From an uncultured Spirochaetales bacterium (GTDB taxonomy: Bacteria > Spirochaetota > Spirochaetia > Sphaerochaetales > Sphaerochaetaceae), in assembly GCA_944393005.1 (NCBI GenBank), contig CALXYO010000005.1, forward strand, positions 81,557 through 145,556: DNA of 64,000 bases, read 5' to 3'. The notes below the pieces were generated by a model, which was given only the letters and a program-made list of their open reading frames with translations, was not told the origin of the DNA and searched no databases. This document shows, piece by piece, positions 36,571-45,343 of the stretch (the first letter of the stretch is position 1; every line of letters starts with the position of its first letter). Made by a program: the position numbers and the translations under genes.

Positions 36571-37329
36571 ATGAGAGAAAACCTTGTACCATTCACCATA
36601 GGCAAAGAGACAGAGATTTCACAGGCCCTGCATAAGATAGACAGAAACAAACAGGGCTTTCTCATCGTTGTCGATGAGGAAGAACATGTTGCAGGTGTTC
36701 TCACGGACGGTGATGTCCGTCGTGCCCTGCTTGCCGGCCATCAGCTTTCTGATAAGGTCATGAATATCTGCACTCAAAACGCAAAGGCTGTCAATGTAAC
36801 AGATACTTTTGACATTGTCAGCGGGCTTTTCAAAAGCCAGGCGATAAAGTTTCTTCCCATCCTTGGAGATGACGGGAAACTGGAAAACATAATAACAAAA
36901 GCCCAGTTCCATACCATGCTTCTTCAGGATATTCCGGCTGATCTCTGCTTCGATTTTCTCACCCTTGATACAAGTATCATCGACAGCGAGATATTCATGC
37001 GCCCCTGGGGCTTTTACAAAACCACGGTGCTGAACAAATATTATCAGTCAAAAGTGATAAGCGTAAAACCGGAAGAGGAGCTGAGTCTGCAGTCTCATGA
37101 ACACAGGGAGGAGTACTGGATAGTAGTCCACGGCAGAGGCCGTGTCCAGCTTGAAGATGATGTCAGGGAAATCAGCTGCGGCAGCTATATCTACATCCCC
37201 AAAGGCGCAAAACACCGACTCATCAATACAGATGAAAATCAGTCGCTCATCATCACAGAAGTGCAGATCGGAGAATATCTGGGTGAAGATGATATAATCC
37301 GCTATGAAGACAAATATGGGAGAATATGA
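36571..37329 (+). CDS. CBS-pair plus cupin protein (mannose-6-phosphate isomerase-like cupin)
   Basis: A 252-residue fusion. Residues 1-115 form two CBS motifs (DEEEHVAGVLTDGDVRRAL, then FLPILGDDGKLENIITKAQ), a nucleotide-sensing module. Residues 140-250 are a cupin of the type II mannose-6-phosphate isomerase/ManC C-terminal group (RPWGFYKTTVLN, then HRE EYWIVVHGRG and PKGAKHRLINT). No nucleotidyltransferase domain is present. It lies six bases after neuB and overlaps into the neuA region, so it probably regulates or supplies the hexose-phosphate for nonulosonate synthesis. That role is inference. Confidence 0.72.
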   Translation: MRENLVPFTIGKETEISQALHKIDRNKQGFLIVVDEEEHVAGVLTDGDVRRALLAGHQLSDKVMNICTQNAKAVNVTDTFDIVSGLFKSQAIKFLPILGDDGKLENIITKAQFHTMLLQDIPADLCFDFLTLDTSIIDSEIFMRPWGFYKTTVLNKYYQSKVISVKPEEELSLQSHEHREEYWIVVHGRGRVQLEDDVREISCGSYIYIPKGAKHRLINTDENQSLIITEVQIGEYLGEDDIIRYEDKYGRI

Positions 37330-37330
37330 A

Positions 37331-38494
37331 ATGAATGTAGCTTTCATTCCGGTACGCGGAGGAAGTAAGTCAATTCCGCTTAAAAACATAAAGCCTATCT
37401 GCGGGAAACCGCTTGTCTACTGGACAGTAAAGGCCGCATGCGAGTGCAGATACATTGACACCGTCTATGTGGCTACAGACAGTGAGGCAATAAAGGAAAC
37501 AGCAGAAAAATTTAAAGCTGAAGCGCCATGCTTCTCAAAACTCACTGTTATCGGAAGATCTGCAGAGTCAGCATCAGACACGGCATCAACAGAATCTGCA
37601 ATGCTTGAATTCGCACCATCATACGAATTCGACAATATCGCACTGGTGCAGGCAACATCTCCCCTGCTGAGGGCAGACGATCTTGATAAAGGCTTTGAGC
37701 TTTTCTCTCAGCCAGGTACTGACAGCGTGCTGTCTGTAGTCCGTCAGAAACGTTTCAACTGGGCCTATGATGAAAATGGCATTGTACATCCTACAAACTA
37801 TGATGTGTTCCACCGCCCAAGACGGCAGGAATTTGACGGATATCTGGTGGAAAACGGAGCATTCTACATCACATCAAAAGCTGCTCTTCTGGAAACAAAG
37901 AACAGAGTGAGCGGGAATATCAGGGCTGTAGAAATGGATGAAGATTCTTTCTTTGAAATTGATGAGCCGTCCGACTGGGTGATCATCGAAATGCTCATGA
38001 AAAAGAAAGGTCTTGCAGGACAGAAAGACTTCAGAAACATAAAAATGGTGCTAACCGACTGTGACGGCTGTCTTACGGACGGAGGCATGTATTACTCCGA
38101 AAAAGGAGATGAGCTCAAGAAATTCAATACCAAAGACGGCAAAGGCTTCGCACTGCTCAGGGAAAAAGGATTCCTCACCGGAATAGTGACTGGCGAAAAC
38201 GTGGATCTCAACCGCAGGAGAGTTGAGAAACTCAGACTTGATTTCTACAAGCCGGGATGCAATGACAAGCTTTCATACGTGAAGGAACTGTGCAAGGCGG
38301 AAGACATGACACTGGACAATGTGCTCTATATCGGAGATGACCTGATCGATCTGCCATTGCTCAAGGCTGCCGGTTACAGCTGCTGTCCGGCAGATGCGGT
38401 TGAGGCTGTGCGTTCAGTTGTGGATTATATTTCACCATATGAAGGCGGGCATGGCGTGCTCAGAGATGTAGCCGACAAGCTGCTTGGCATCTGA
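37331..38494 (+). CDS. CMP-nonulosonate synthetase fused to HAD phosphatase
   Basis: A 387-residue bifunctional protein. The N-terminal domain (about 1-230) is a NeuA-type cytidylyltransferase (IPVRGGSKSIPLKNIKPI, ATSPLLRADDLDKG). The C-terminal domain (about 240-387) is a KdsC-like HAD phosphatase (LTDCDGCLTDGGMYYSEKGD, then IGDDLIDLPLLKAAG). The fusion and a SAF-less synthase suggest a route through a 9-phosphate, as in the Bacteroides KDN pathway, with the HAD domain removing the phosphate before CMP activation. The start at 37331 has a GGGAG site and follows the CBS-cupin stop by two bases. It converges with the HipA-like gene across a 4-base gap. Confidence 0.87.
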   Translation: MNVAFIPVRGGSKSIPLKNIKPICGKPLVYWTVKAACECRYIDTVYVATDSEAIKETAEKFKAEAPCFSKLTVIGRSAESASDTASTESAMLEFAPSYEFDNIALVQATSPLLRADDLDKGFELFSQPGTDSVLSVVRQKRFNWAYDENGIVHPTNYDVFHRPRRQEFDGYLVENGAFYITSKAALLETKNRVSGNIRAVEMDEDSFFEIDEPSDWVIIEMLMKKKGLAGQKDFRNIKMVLTDCDGCLTDGGMYYSEKGDELKKFNTKDGKGFALLREKGFLTGIVTGENVDLNRRRVEKLRLDFYKPGCNDKLSYVKELCKAEDMTLDNVLYIGDDLIDLPLLKAAGYSCCPADAVEAVRSVVDYISPYEGGHGVLRDVADKLLGI

Positions 38495-38498
38495 ACAA

Positions 38499-39734
38499 TT
38501 ACAGAATACTTCTGGAATACAAAGCAAGCGACTCCTTCTCTTCCTTTTCCCTGCCGGAATAGAAGGAGATGATTTCTCTTGCTATCTGGCTGAAAGATTT
38601 TCCATCCTGCAACTCTTTTGCCATCGCACACTTGAATTCAAAACTGTCGGCAATTCTGGATGCAAATGAGAAGAGAGTCGGATCCTGCTCATAAAACTCT
38701 CTGACTGAAGCGGTATCAGGCACTTTATCCAGGTGAACAACACCGGGATCCACAACATTCTCCATGGTTTTCCGCTCTGTCGAATACAGACTCTGTATTC
38801 TCACATCAAGCATTGTACAGTAATTCACAACAACCGCACCATCATAGAACATGCTGTTGCCGGTATCAAATATCGGAGCAGGACCGATACACTGAAGCGT
38901 ATTTGAATCTCTCAGCAGACCGAAATTTGCCAGATGCCGGTCTTTGTTGGTCATAAGGAAATCTGTCATTGCCTGATAATCCAGAAAATTCCGGATGCAG
39001 GAAGGATCGGCTCCTTCCTCAGCACAATGCAAAACATACTGCTCCATATAGGAACTGTTTTTGTCATATCCGTATTTATCAAATATCTCCCAGGCGGGGA
39101 CAAACTCGACATCATCGCTTGTGAAACACGGCGATATGCAGCCAATGGTACCGTCCTTCAGTTTTATCAGCTTATACTCAACATGATTTTCAAATTTCTG
39201 TTTCCTGTGAAGCAATGATGCAAACACTTCATTAAGCGACTGCTGGAAAGAGTTGCCGGGCATGTTTCCCTTGACGAGGAACATCCTGCCTTTCTTTTTT
39301 ATCCAGCGTTTATCGAGATCACCGCCAAGTGAAGCAGAAGGATTGTATGATGATCCTACAAAAATGTCAGAACTGTTTCCAGTACTGCTGAAAGGAAGAT
39401 CATCTTTGAATTCATTCTTATGAAAAGAAATGCTGTCCCATTCAATATTGCAGGCCTGAGGACATATCCAGTAACAGTCAGTGACACTCAATGCAAGGTT
39501 CTCAAGCAGGAACTGATGCACAGAAGAAATATGATTCTCTCTCAGAAGCTGCCTTATACCCGACCGTGAAGCCGGTACAGCCCTTCTCTTCCACCAGTGC
39601 TCTATATTTGATATATCATGCTGGGCACAAAGTGGAAGCAGTTGATGGTTCACTATCTCATTGATCCTGATACCGGACGCGTCACTGCCAGTGATATCTA
39701 TTACAGCAACTGTGTCATCCTTGTGCTTCAGCAA
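38499..39734 (-). CDS. HipA-like kinase domain protein
   Basis: A 411-residue protein with the C-terminal HipA signature TNKDRHLANFGLL and a following FDTGNSMF, matching the catalytic and metal-binding loops of HipA/phosphatidylinositol-kinase-like proteins. The N-terminal half (about 1-130) does not match the standard HipA N-terminal subdomain closely and has no recognised fold. There is no HipB-like HTH gene adjacent. In HipAB systems the kinase phosphorylates glutamyl-tRNA synthetase and causes growth arrest. An orphan member may act differently. The gene faces the nonulosonate cluster and is followed on the same strand by a Wzi-like OMP transcribed towards it. Confidence 0.68.
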   Translation of the reverse strand: MLKHKDDTVAVIDITGSDASGIRINEIVNHQLLPLCAQHDISNIEHWWKRRAVPASRSGIRQLLRENHISSVHQFLLENLALSVTDCYWICPQACNIEWDSISFHKNEFKDDLPFSSTGNSSDIFVGSSYNPSASLGGDLDKRWIKKKGRMFLVKGNMPGNSFQQSLNEVFASLLHRKQKFENHVEYKLIKLKDGTIGCISPCFTSDDVEFVPAWEIFDKYGYDKNSSYMEQYVLHCAEEGADPSCIRNFLDYQAMTDFLMTNKDRHLANFGLLRDSNTLQCIGPAPIFDTGNSMFYDGAVVVNYCTMLDVRIQSLYSTERKTMENVVDPGVVHLDKVPDTASVREFYEQDPTLFSFASRIADSFEFKCAMAKELQDGKSFSQIAREIISFYSGREKEEKESLALYSRSIL

Positions 39735-39760
39735 TACATATCCGTGCCTCTGGGAAAACC

Positions 39761-41542
39761 CTAAATAATGGTCCAGGACAGTCCTATGGCAGCCTGCACA
39801 TCTCCCCTGTTTATACCTTTTTCATTGTGATAGTTCCATTTATAGGAAGCATAGAGTGCACCGGTCAGTTCAAGATTATCAAGAATATGATAAGAGCCAT
39901 CAACAGTCAGTGACAGCGTATGCTCGACAACACCGGAAGGAGTTGACGGATCTGCTTTATCCATATTGTTCAATCCACTTTCATACTTATCTTTATCTTT
40001 TTCCGGATCCAGATAACTCTTATATCCGTATTCGCCATGTGCCATGTATAAAAGCTTTCCGCCGACCGTCCATGAATCAAAAGAAGCATATTCACTTCCT
40101 GCTGCCAGCACGATTGCATCAGGGCCGTAAATGTATCCCGTGTAGCTTTCTTCACCCGGAACATTGCTTCCATAGCTGTAACCGACAATGTGATCAAGCA
40201 TATACATAGGGATATGATTACCTTCTTTGTCTGTAATATATTTATAATTCAGATACAGATACGGAGATGTATATGCCGCTTCAAACCATGACTCAAGGTA
40301 GCCATCTCCTACCTTTGCAACATGTTTCAAGTTGCCGAGGACACCGAACGCGGATGGAACCTGTGAATCTTTCTCAACTGAAAGGCGGAACTGATCAATC
40401 ACAATCTGAAGAGAAGCGATAAATCCCGGATAGAAAGCATATTCAAATTCAAAGCCGAGGATATTATTCAGCTCATCCTGCTTTGAGGGATCCCATTCGG
40501 TTGCTTCCTTATTATTCCGCCAGTTATGAACAAGCATCATGGGATTCAGCATCCTGAAATCGAATGGTGAATCTGTAAGCATATGAGCTCCGACATTCAC
40601 TGCTATTCGGAACTTGTTGAAGAGGTTTATGTCAAATCTGTGGATAAGCCTGTTCTGGTGAAAACCGTTAAAGGAAAAAGGCTGATCATTTTCAACATTA
40701 TCGAAATGAGTAAGGGAAATGTAGTATGAGAATATATCAGAGAAGAATGAAAGCTTCACCATCTCCTGGAATGAGAAATTATCTCCAATGACCATATTGC
40801 CGGTAATTCCGTTTCCGAATGCCTGCCTGTCACGGCCGATGAACAGATTCATGAATTCATTACCGAAAGAACCACCGGCCTTGACCGGCTGGAAACTCTG
40901 AATCCCGTAATTGGCACCGTCTTTTGAGTTTAGGAAAGACCATCCCCCACCATATACAGGGCTCATAAGGAAGCTGAAATTCGAGAAATTATAAAAATTG
41001 CCATCAGGAACAGTAATAACATTTCCCTTTTCATCAAGTTCAAAACTTCTCAGACCGTCCTTATATAATGCCTGCATGTTGATATAAGCCAAATCTCCGA
41101 AATATGAATCGATACCGGCATAGAATAATGGAATCCTGTCACGGTAAGGAATGAAAAATTCATCGACTGGAGTATCCTTCAGATTATTGAAAGCATATCC
41201 TTCAATTCCGATGAACAGCTGAGGATCGAATATTATGTTCTTACCTGTGAAAGCCACTCCTTCCGCGGGATTGGAAAGCCTGGAAACAAGGTAATCATAT
41301 TCTTCCTTCTGCCATGCGGAAAGACTTGAGTAATCCAGACGTTCAAGTGCGTTCAGTATTTCAGCTCCACTGATGGGAGAAACAGGAGCCGGCCCGAGAT
41401 ACCCCGCAGACACACAAAGTCTGTTTGCCCTCACCCATACTTCATCACTCATCTGATATGTCTTCTGATAATTGACTGCCCAAACAAATGAGGCGGACAG
41501 GATTAACAGCATGAAAAACACTAAAGCCTTCTTCAATTTCAT
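39761..41542 (-). CDS. Outer-membrane beta-barrel, Wzi-like paralogue 2
   Basis: A 593-residue protein with a signal peptide (KLKKALVFFMLLILSASFVWA). An N-terminal helical region with LCVSAGYLGPAPVSPISGAE is followed by a long barrel ending LSWTII. Segments FGNGITGNMVIGDNFSFQE and FRMLNPMMLVHN align with the OMPs at 26451 and 57380. The N-terminal LGP...PIS pattern fits Wzi-type capsule assembly proteins. The ATG at 41542 has GGGGAT upstream, and the longer frame to 41617 is unlikely. It is divergent from a Caps_synth glycosyltransferase gene. Confidence 0.65.
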   Translation of the reverse strand: MKLKKALVFFMLLILSASFVWAVNYQKTYQMSDEVWVRANRLCVSAGYLGPAPVSPISGAEILNALERLDYSSLSAWQKEEYDYLVSRLSNPAEGVAFTGKNIIFDPQLFIGIEGYAFNNLKDTPVDEFFIPYRDRIPLFYAGIDSYFGDLAYINMQALYKDGLRSFELDEKGNVITVPDGNFYNFSNFSFLMSPVYGGGWSFLNSKDGANYGIQSFQPVKAGGSFGNEFMNLFIGRDRQAFGNGITGNMVIGDNFSFQEMVKLSFFSDIFSYYISLTHFDNVENDQPFSFNGFHQNRLIHRFDINLFNKFRIAVNVGAHMLTDSPFDFRMLNPMMLVHNWRNNKEATEWDPSKQDELNNILGFEFEYAFYPGFIASLQIVIDQFRLSVEKDSQVPSAFGVLGNLKHVAKVGDGYLESWFEAAYTSPYLYLNYKYITDKEGNHIPMYMLDHIVGYSYGSNVPGEESYTGYIYGPDAIVLAAGSEYASFDSWTVGGKLLYMAHGEYGYKSYLDPEKDKDKYESGLNNMDKADPSTPSGVVEHTLSLTVDGSYHILDNLELTGALYASYKWNYHNEKGINRGDVQAAIGLSWTII

Positions 41543-41719
41543 ATGAATCCCCATAATTACCTGACTAGGCAAGTTACAGACATCATAACACAGGCAATTT
41601 ATAAAAGGCAAATTCATCGCTTTCCCTTTTCTCTCACAATTGCACCTGCACTATATTCAATCTTGTACTAATGGAACAAGTAATACATAATATATGGACT
41701 AAAGATTTGGGAGCAATCA

Positions 41720-42637
41720 ATGAAAGGTATCTACTATTTATACAAATCAACAGTAGTTTTCAAAGCCTTACGCAATTGCTTTGGTTTCAAATCTATTTTT
41801 TTCAAAGTTGATAAGTTAAAAACCGCATGCGCAATGAAAATCATAGATAAAGTTGTAAAAAAAAGCGGTCTTGATAAAAAGTATAGAGATGTAGATTTAA
41901 CAAAACCCAATCCAATAGGGAATCGTGTATGGATATATTGGTATACCGGATTTGAAACAGCACCACCATTGATAAAAAAATGCGTGGAAGAAGCAAAGAA
42001 AGTAAAAGATATTGATTTAATACTTCTGGATAAGAATAACTTTGAAAAATATTTTACTTTTGATGAGAACTTAAAAAAACTAGTTGATGAAGGGAAAGTT
42101 CCCCGTGAAAAGCTTGCCAATATAGTAAGGACCCAGCTTATTTCCAGGCATGGTGGGACATGGTGTGATGCTACCTTATTTATCATTGATAAAAATTTGA
42201 TTTCCAATATAAAAGATATGTCTTTCTATAGCGCAAAACACCCAAAAGACTGGCATTTTGCAGAAGGCAAATGGACAACATTTTTCTTAGCTGGCGGGAT
42301 TGGAAATCCTATCACATCGTTTATATACGACACTCTTATTGAATATTACAAATACTATGACTGGCACTTTGACTATTTCCAGTTCGATTATATATGGCTA
42401 TATGCTTACAGGAACTTTGACTGGGCAAGAAAAATAATCGATGCATTACCGGAAAACAACAAGGATTTGAATTATATACAACGGAACTGGGATAAACCGT
42501 TTAACAAGTATGAATGGGATACAATGATGGCTAATAACGAAATACAAAAACTAAACTGGAAAGCTGCAAAACTTCCCAATGATGAGACTGTTGAAACTGT
42601 CGGATTGCATTTTCTTAATTGCCAATTCAATAGATAA
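41720..42637 (+). CDS. Caps_synth (PF05704-type) glycosyltransferase, paralogue A
   Basis: A 305-residue protein of the capsular polysaccharide synthesis family, GT32-like. Key motifs are WIYWYTGFETAPPLIKKC (about 73-90) and RTQLISRHGGTWCDATLF (about 137-154), where the D in CDAT is the probable metal or nucleotide-sugar ligand. It has no signal peptide or membrane helix, so it works in the cytoplasm. GGGAGC precedes the ATG. It is AT-rich compared with genes before 41.5 kb. Three further paralogues lie at 44281, 56240 and 59176. The sugar and linkage are unknown. Confidence 0.8.
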   Translation: MKGIYYLYKSTVVFKALRNCFGFKSIFFKVDKLKTACAMKIIDKVVKKSGLDKKYRDVDLTKPNPIGNRVWIYWYTGFETAPPLIKKCVEEAKKVKDIDLILLDKNNFEKYFTFDENLKKLVDEGKVPREKLANIVRTQLISRHGGTWCDATLFIIDKNLISNIKDMSFYSAKHPKDWHFAEGKWTTFFLAGGIGNPITSFIYDTLIEYYKYYDWHFDYFQFDYIWLYAYRNFDWARKIIDALPENNKDLNYIQRNWDKPFNKYEWDTMMANNEIQKLNWKAAKLPNDETVETVGLHFLNCQFNR

Positions 42638-42649
42638 ATGATATCAGCA

Positions 42650-43627
42650 CTAATCCTTGTCAGATATCACGTATGTTCTATCGCTGATTATAAACCGTGG
42701 TCTAGCTTTAACTTCTAAATATGTTTTACCAATATACTCGCCAATTACACCAAGACAAACCAGTTGAATTCCTCCAATAAAGCATACAACGCAAATTGTA
42801 CTCGCCCATCCATCAATCGAATTACCCAGCAAAAAAGAAATAATAGCCCAGATAATACCCAAGAAGCTCAGAAAGGAAACAAAAAATCCAAGTCTAAGGA
42901 CATATTTTAATGGCTTAGTTGACAAACTGGTAATTCCTTCAATTGCTAAAGCTAGCATCTTGCTAAATGGATAATGGCTTTCCCCTCCCATCCTCTCATG
43001 CCGTTCATAATAAACACATGTACTTTTAAATCCAACAAGAGGGATCAAGCCTCTAAGGAATAAATTCACTTCTTTGTAAGAAGCCAGCTCTTTCAATACT
43101 CGAGAAGATAGCAACCTGTAATCTGCGTGATTATATACAACGTCAGCTCCCATAGCCGAAAGAAACTTATAAAATGATTCAGCAGTAAACCTCTTGAAAA
43201 AACTATCCTTTTTTCTGGAAGAACGAACACCATATACGACATCAGCCCCATCTAAATAAGCTTTGACCATTTCTGTCATAGTAGAAATATCATCCTGACC
43301 ATCAGCATCAATAGATATTGATATGTCACACAAAGATTTTGCTTCCATAAGACCTGCTAACAAAGCATTCTGATGGCCTCTGTTTCTACTAAGCGATATG
43401 CCCTGAATATATGAATCTGCGTTTGAATACTTGGAAATCAAATCCCAAGTACCATCTTTGCTGCCGTCATTAACTAAAAGCAATTTACTATCACTTGATA
43501 TGATTCCGAGATCAATCATCTCAAAAATTTGTTTTTTAAAAAGAGGAACAGTTATTGGAAGTACTTTTTCTTCGTTATAACATGGCACTACAATATATAA
43601 AATTGGTTTATCATTTTTTCTATCCAT
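42650..43627 (-). CDS. GtrB-like GT2 polyprenyl-phosphate glycosyltransferase
   Basis: A 325-residue enzyme of the DPM1/GtrB group. The GT-A domain has VVPCYNEEKVLPITVPLF, VNDGSKDGTW and the SIDADGQDD metal site. Two C-terminal helices (about 235-285) follow. In the gtr system GtrB loads glucose onto undecaprenyl phosphate. The ATG at 43627 has GAGGAGAC upstream and is preferred over 43705. A GtrA-like gene lies divergently at 43808 and a glucosyltransferase-II-like gene at 45344, completing the set. It converges with the Caps_synth gene across a 12-base gap. Confidence 0.86.
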   Translation of the reverse strand: MDRKNDKPILYIVVPCYNEEKVLPITVPLFKKQIFEMIDLGIISSDSKLLLVNDGSKDGTWDLISKYSNADSYIQGISLSRNRGHQNALLAGLMEAKSLCDISISIDADGQDDISTMTEMVKAYLDGADVVYGVRSSRKKDSFFKRFTAESFYKFLSAMGADVVYNHADYRLLSSRVLKELASYKEVNLFLRGLIPLVGFKSTCVYYERHERMGGESHYPFSKMLALAIEGITSLSTKPLKYVLRLGFFVSFLSFLGIIWAIISFLLGNSIDGWASTICVVCFIGGIQLVCLGVIGEYIGKTYLEVKARPRFIISDRTYVISDKD

Positions 43628-43807
43628 ATCATCAAGTCTCCTCAGACTTCTAATATTTATCACACTTATTACGCTTGTTGTAAATTTTAATTTAGATAAG
43701 CGCAAATTTATATTATAATCGTAACTATAACATAAGGTTTGTTCTCCTAGAATATGATATCATGGTTTTCATGATCTTGGAGAAAAATAAAGAATTTGGT
43801 AAAAGCA

Positions 43808-44212
43808 ATGAATAAACAAACAAAAGAATTATTTGCTTATCTTTTTTTTGGTGGATTAACAACACTTATTAATATTGTATCCTATGGAATACTCAATGTT
43901 TTATTTGATTTACCAGTAGCTATATCAAATATAATAGCTTGGTTTTTATCAGTATTATTTGCATATGCAACTAATAGGAAATATGTATTTCACTCTGAAA
44001 AGGTAACACATAAAGAAATACTCAAAGAATGTGTAAATTTCTTTGCAGGAAGAATATCAACAGGTATTTTTGATACAATATTCATGATAATCACTGTCAC
44101 TCTATTAAATCTGCCAAATTTCATCATGAAAATTGCATCCAATATTATTGTTATTATTCTTAATTACATAATAAGTAAATTAATAGTATTCAAGAAAAAA
44201 AACGAAAATTGA
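43808..44212 (+). CDS. GtrA-like flippase family protein
   Basis: A 134-residue protein with four hydrophobic helices and the GtrA pattern: NKQTKELFAYLFFGGLTTLIN, then LSVLFAYATNRKYVFHSE after helix 2, and a terminal KLIVFKKK. In the family, GtrA translocates polyprenyl-linked glucose across the inner membrane. The start at 43808 is used, because an upstream in-frame start at 43796 lacks a ribosome site. It overlaps the open frame of the next gene region by a few bases, but that gene's real start is 44281. It stands divergent from gtrB-like 42650-43627. Confidence 0.82.
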   Translation: MNKQTKELFAYLFFGGLTTLINIVSYGILNVLFDLPVAISNIIAWFLSVLFAYATNRKYVFHSEKVTHKEILKECVNFFAGRISTGIFDTIFMIITVTLLNLPNFIMKIASNIIVIILNYIISKLIVFKKKNEN

Positions 44213-44280
44213 GCTTGTATGTTGTTTTACTGCTAATCATCTCACAAAAAGATTCATATAATGGAAACAAAGGAAAAACC

Positions 44281-45249
44281 ATGTGGAATTTCGAAAAAAT
44301 ACCTTTAAGGCTAAGAATTCAAGATACAATTGAAAATACATTTGATGGTCTCTGCCAAAGGATCGACACACCATTTACACGTTCGATTTTCGGCTTCTTT
44401 AAGAACGCATATCACGAGTCGATAATAAAAATTTTATATTCCAACCAAAAGGAGATCTTTAAAAAATATTCTTCTGAATGGTCAGATGGAGAATATGTCA
44501 AAGACTGTCCAATTTTTGTTTTCTGGTACCAAGGTCTTGAAAACGCTCCCCCCACAATTAAAGCTTACTATACATCATTACACAGGCATGTACCTTCAGG
44601 ACATAGATTAATTCTTGTAGATAAAAACAATGTAAGTTCATTGGTAGATTTACCTGATTATATATACGAGAAAGTAGAAAGTGGAGTAATTACACTTGTC
44701 CATTTTAGTGATATTTTACGATTTGCATTATTGGAAAAATATGGAGGGCTGTGGCTTGACGCAACAATTCTCATAACAAAAGAGATAGATGAAAATATTT
44801 TTAAATTGCCATATTTCACATTAAGAGCAGATGCTAGCCAACGTCTTTTTACTAAATTTCTTGGACTCAACAGATGGTGCGGGTTTTGCTGTGGCGGTTA
44901 TAAGGGGTCTTCTTTGTTTTCTGCCATGAAAGAACTTTTCCTATCTTATTGGAAAGATAACAATATCCTTTTAGATTACTTTCTAATTGATATATATATG
45001 GAATGCTTATATCGATCAAATAAAAATGTAAAACGGCTGATAGATGCAAATTGTAAAAGACCAAGAGAAAAGATCTTCTTTTTAGCTGATAATTTCTATA
45101 GTGACTTCACGCAAGAGCTCGTAAATGAATATAAAGAATTAAATATTGCTTTTAATAAATGCTCGTACAAAATCAAAAGTGAAATTGCAAATCCCAATTG
45201 TTTAATTTCCAAAATTATTGAGACAGATGCCCAGTGTCTAGAAGATTAA
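44281..45249 (+). CDS. Caps_synth (PF05704-type) glycosyltransferase, paralogue B
   Basis: A 322-residue protein. The motifs PIFVFWYQGLENAPPTIKAY and ALLEKYGGLWLDATILIT match the family. Closest in layout to the gene at 56240 (same DYFLIDIYMECLYRSNKN-like segment). Start 44281 has AAAGGA eight bases upstream, and the long frame from 44209 is rejected. It follows gtrA on the same strand, so they may be cotranscribed. AT-rich. Confidence 0.8.
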   Translation: MWNFEKIPLRLRIQDTIENTFDGLCQRIDTPFTRSIFGFFKNAYHESIIKILYSNQKEIFKKYSSEWSDGEYVKDCPIFVFWYQGLENAPPTIKAYYTSLHRHVPSGHRLILVDKNNVSSLVDLPDYIYEKVESGVITLVHFSDILRFALLEKYGGLWLDATILITKEIDENIFKLPYFTLRADASQRLFTKFLGLNRWCGFCCGGYKGSSLFSAMKELFLSYWKDNNILLDYFLIDIYMECLYRSNKNVKRLIDANCKRPREKIFFLADNFYSDFTQELVNEYKELNIAFNKCSYKIKSEIANPNCLISKIIETDAQCLED

Positions 45250-45275
45250 TTATACTGCAGATAAAGGCTTAGTTA

Positions 45276-45328
45276 GCGCTTATTTTACTCGATTCTCTTC
45301 AATCGAGCAATCATAATAAAATAAGCGC
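45276..45328. terminator. Long nested hairpin between convergent genes
   Basis: GCGCTTATTTTA (45276-45287) and TAAAATAAGCGC (45317-45328) form a perfect 12-bp outer stem. CTCGATT and AATCGAG (45288-45294 / 45301-45307) form a 7-bp inner stem with a 6-base loop. It lies between the Caps_synth gene (plus) and the glucosyltransferase gene (minus), so it is most likely a bidirectional terminator. Confidence 0.65.
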
Positions 45329-45343
45329 CACATATATACACTT

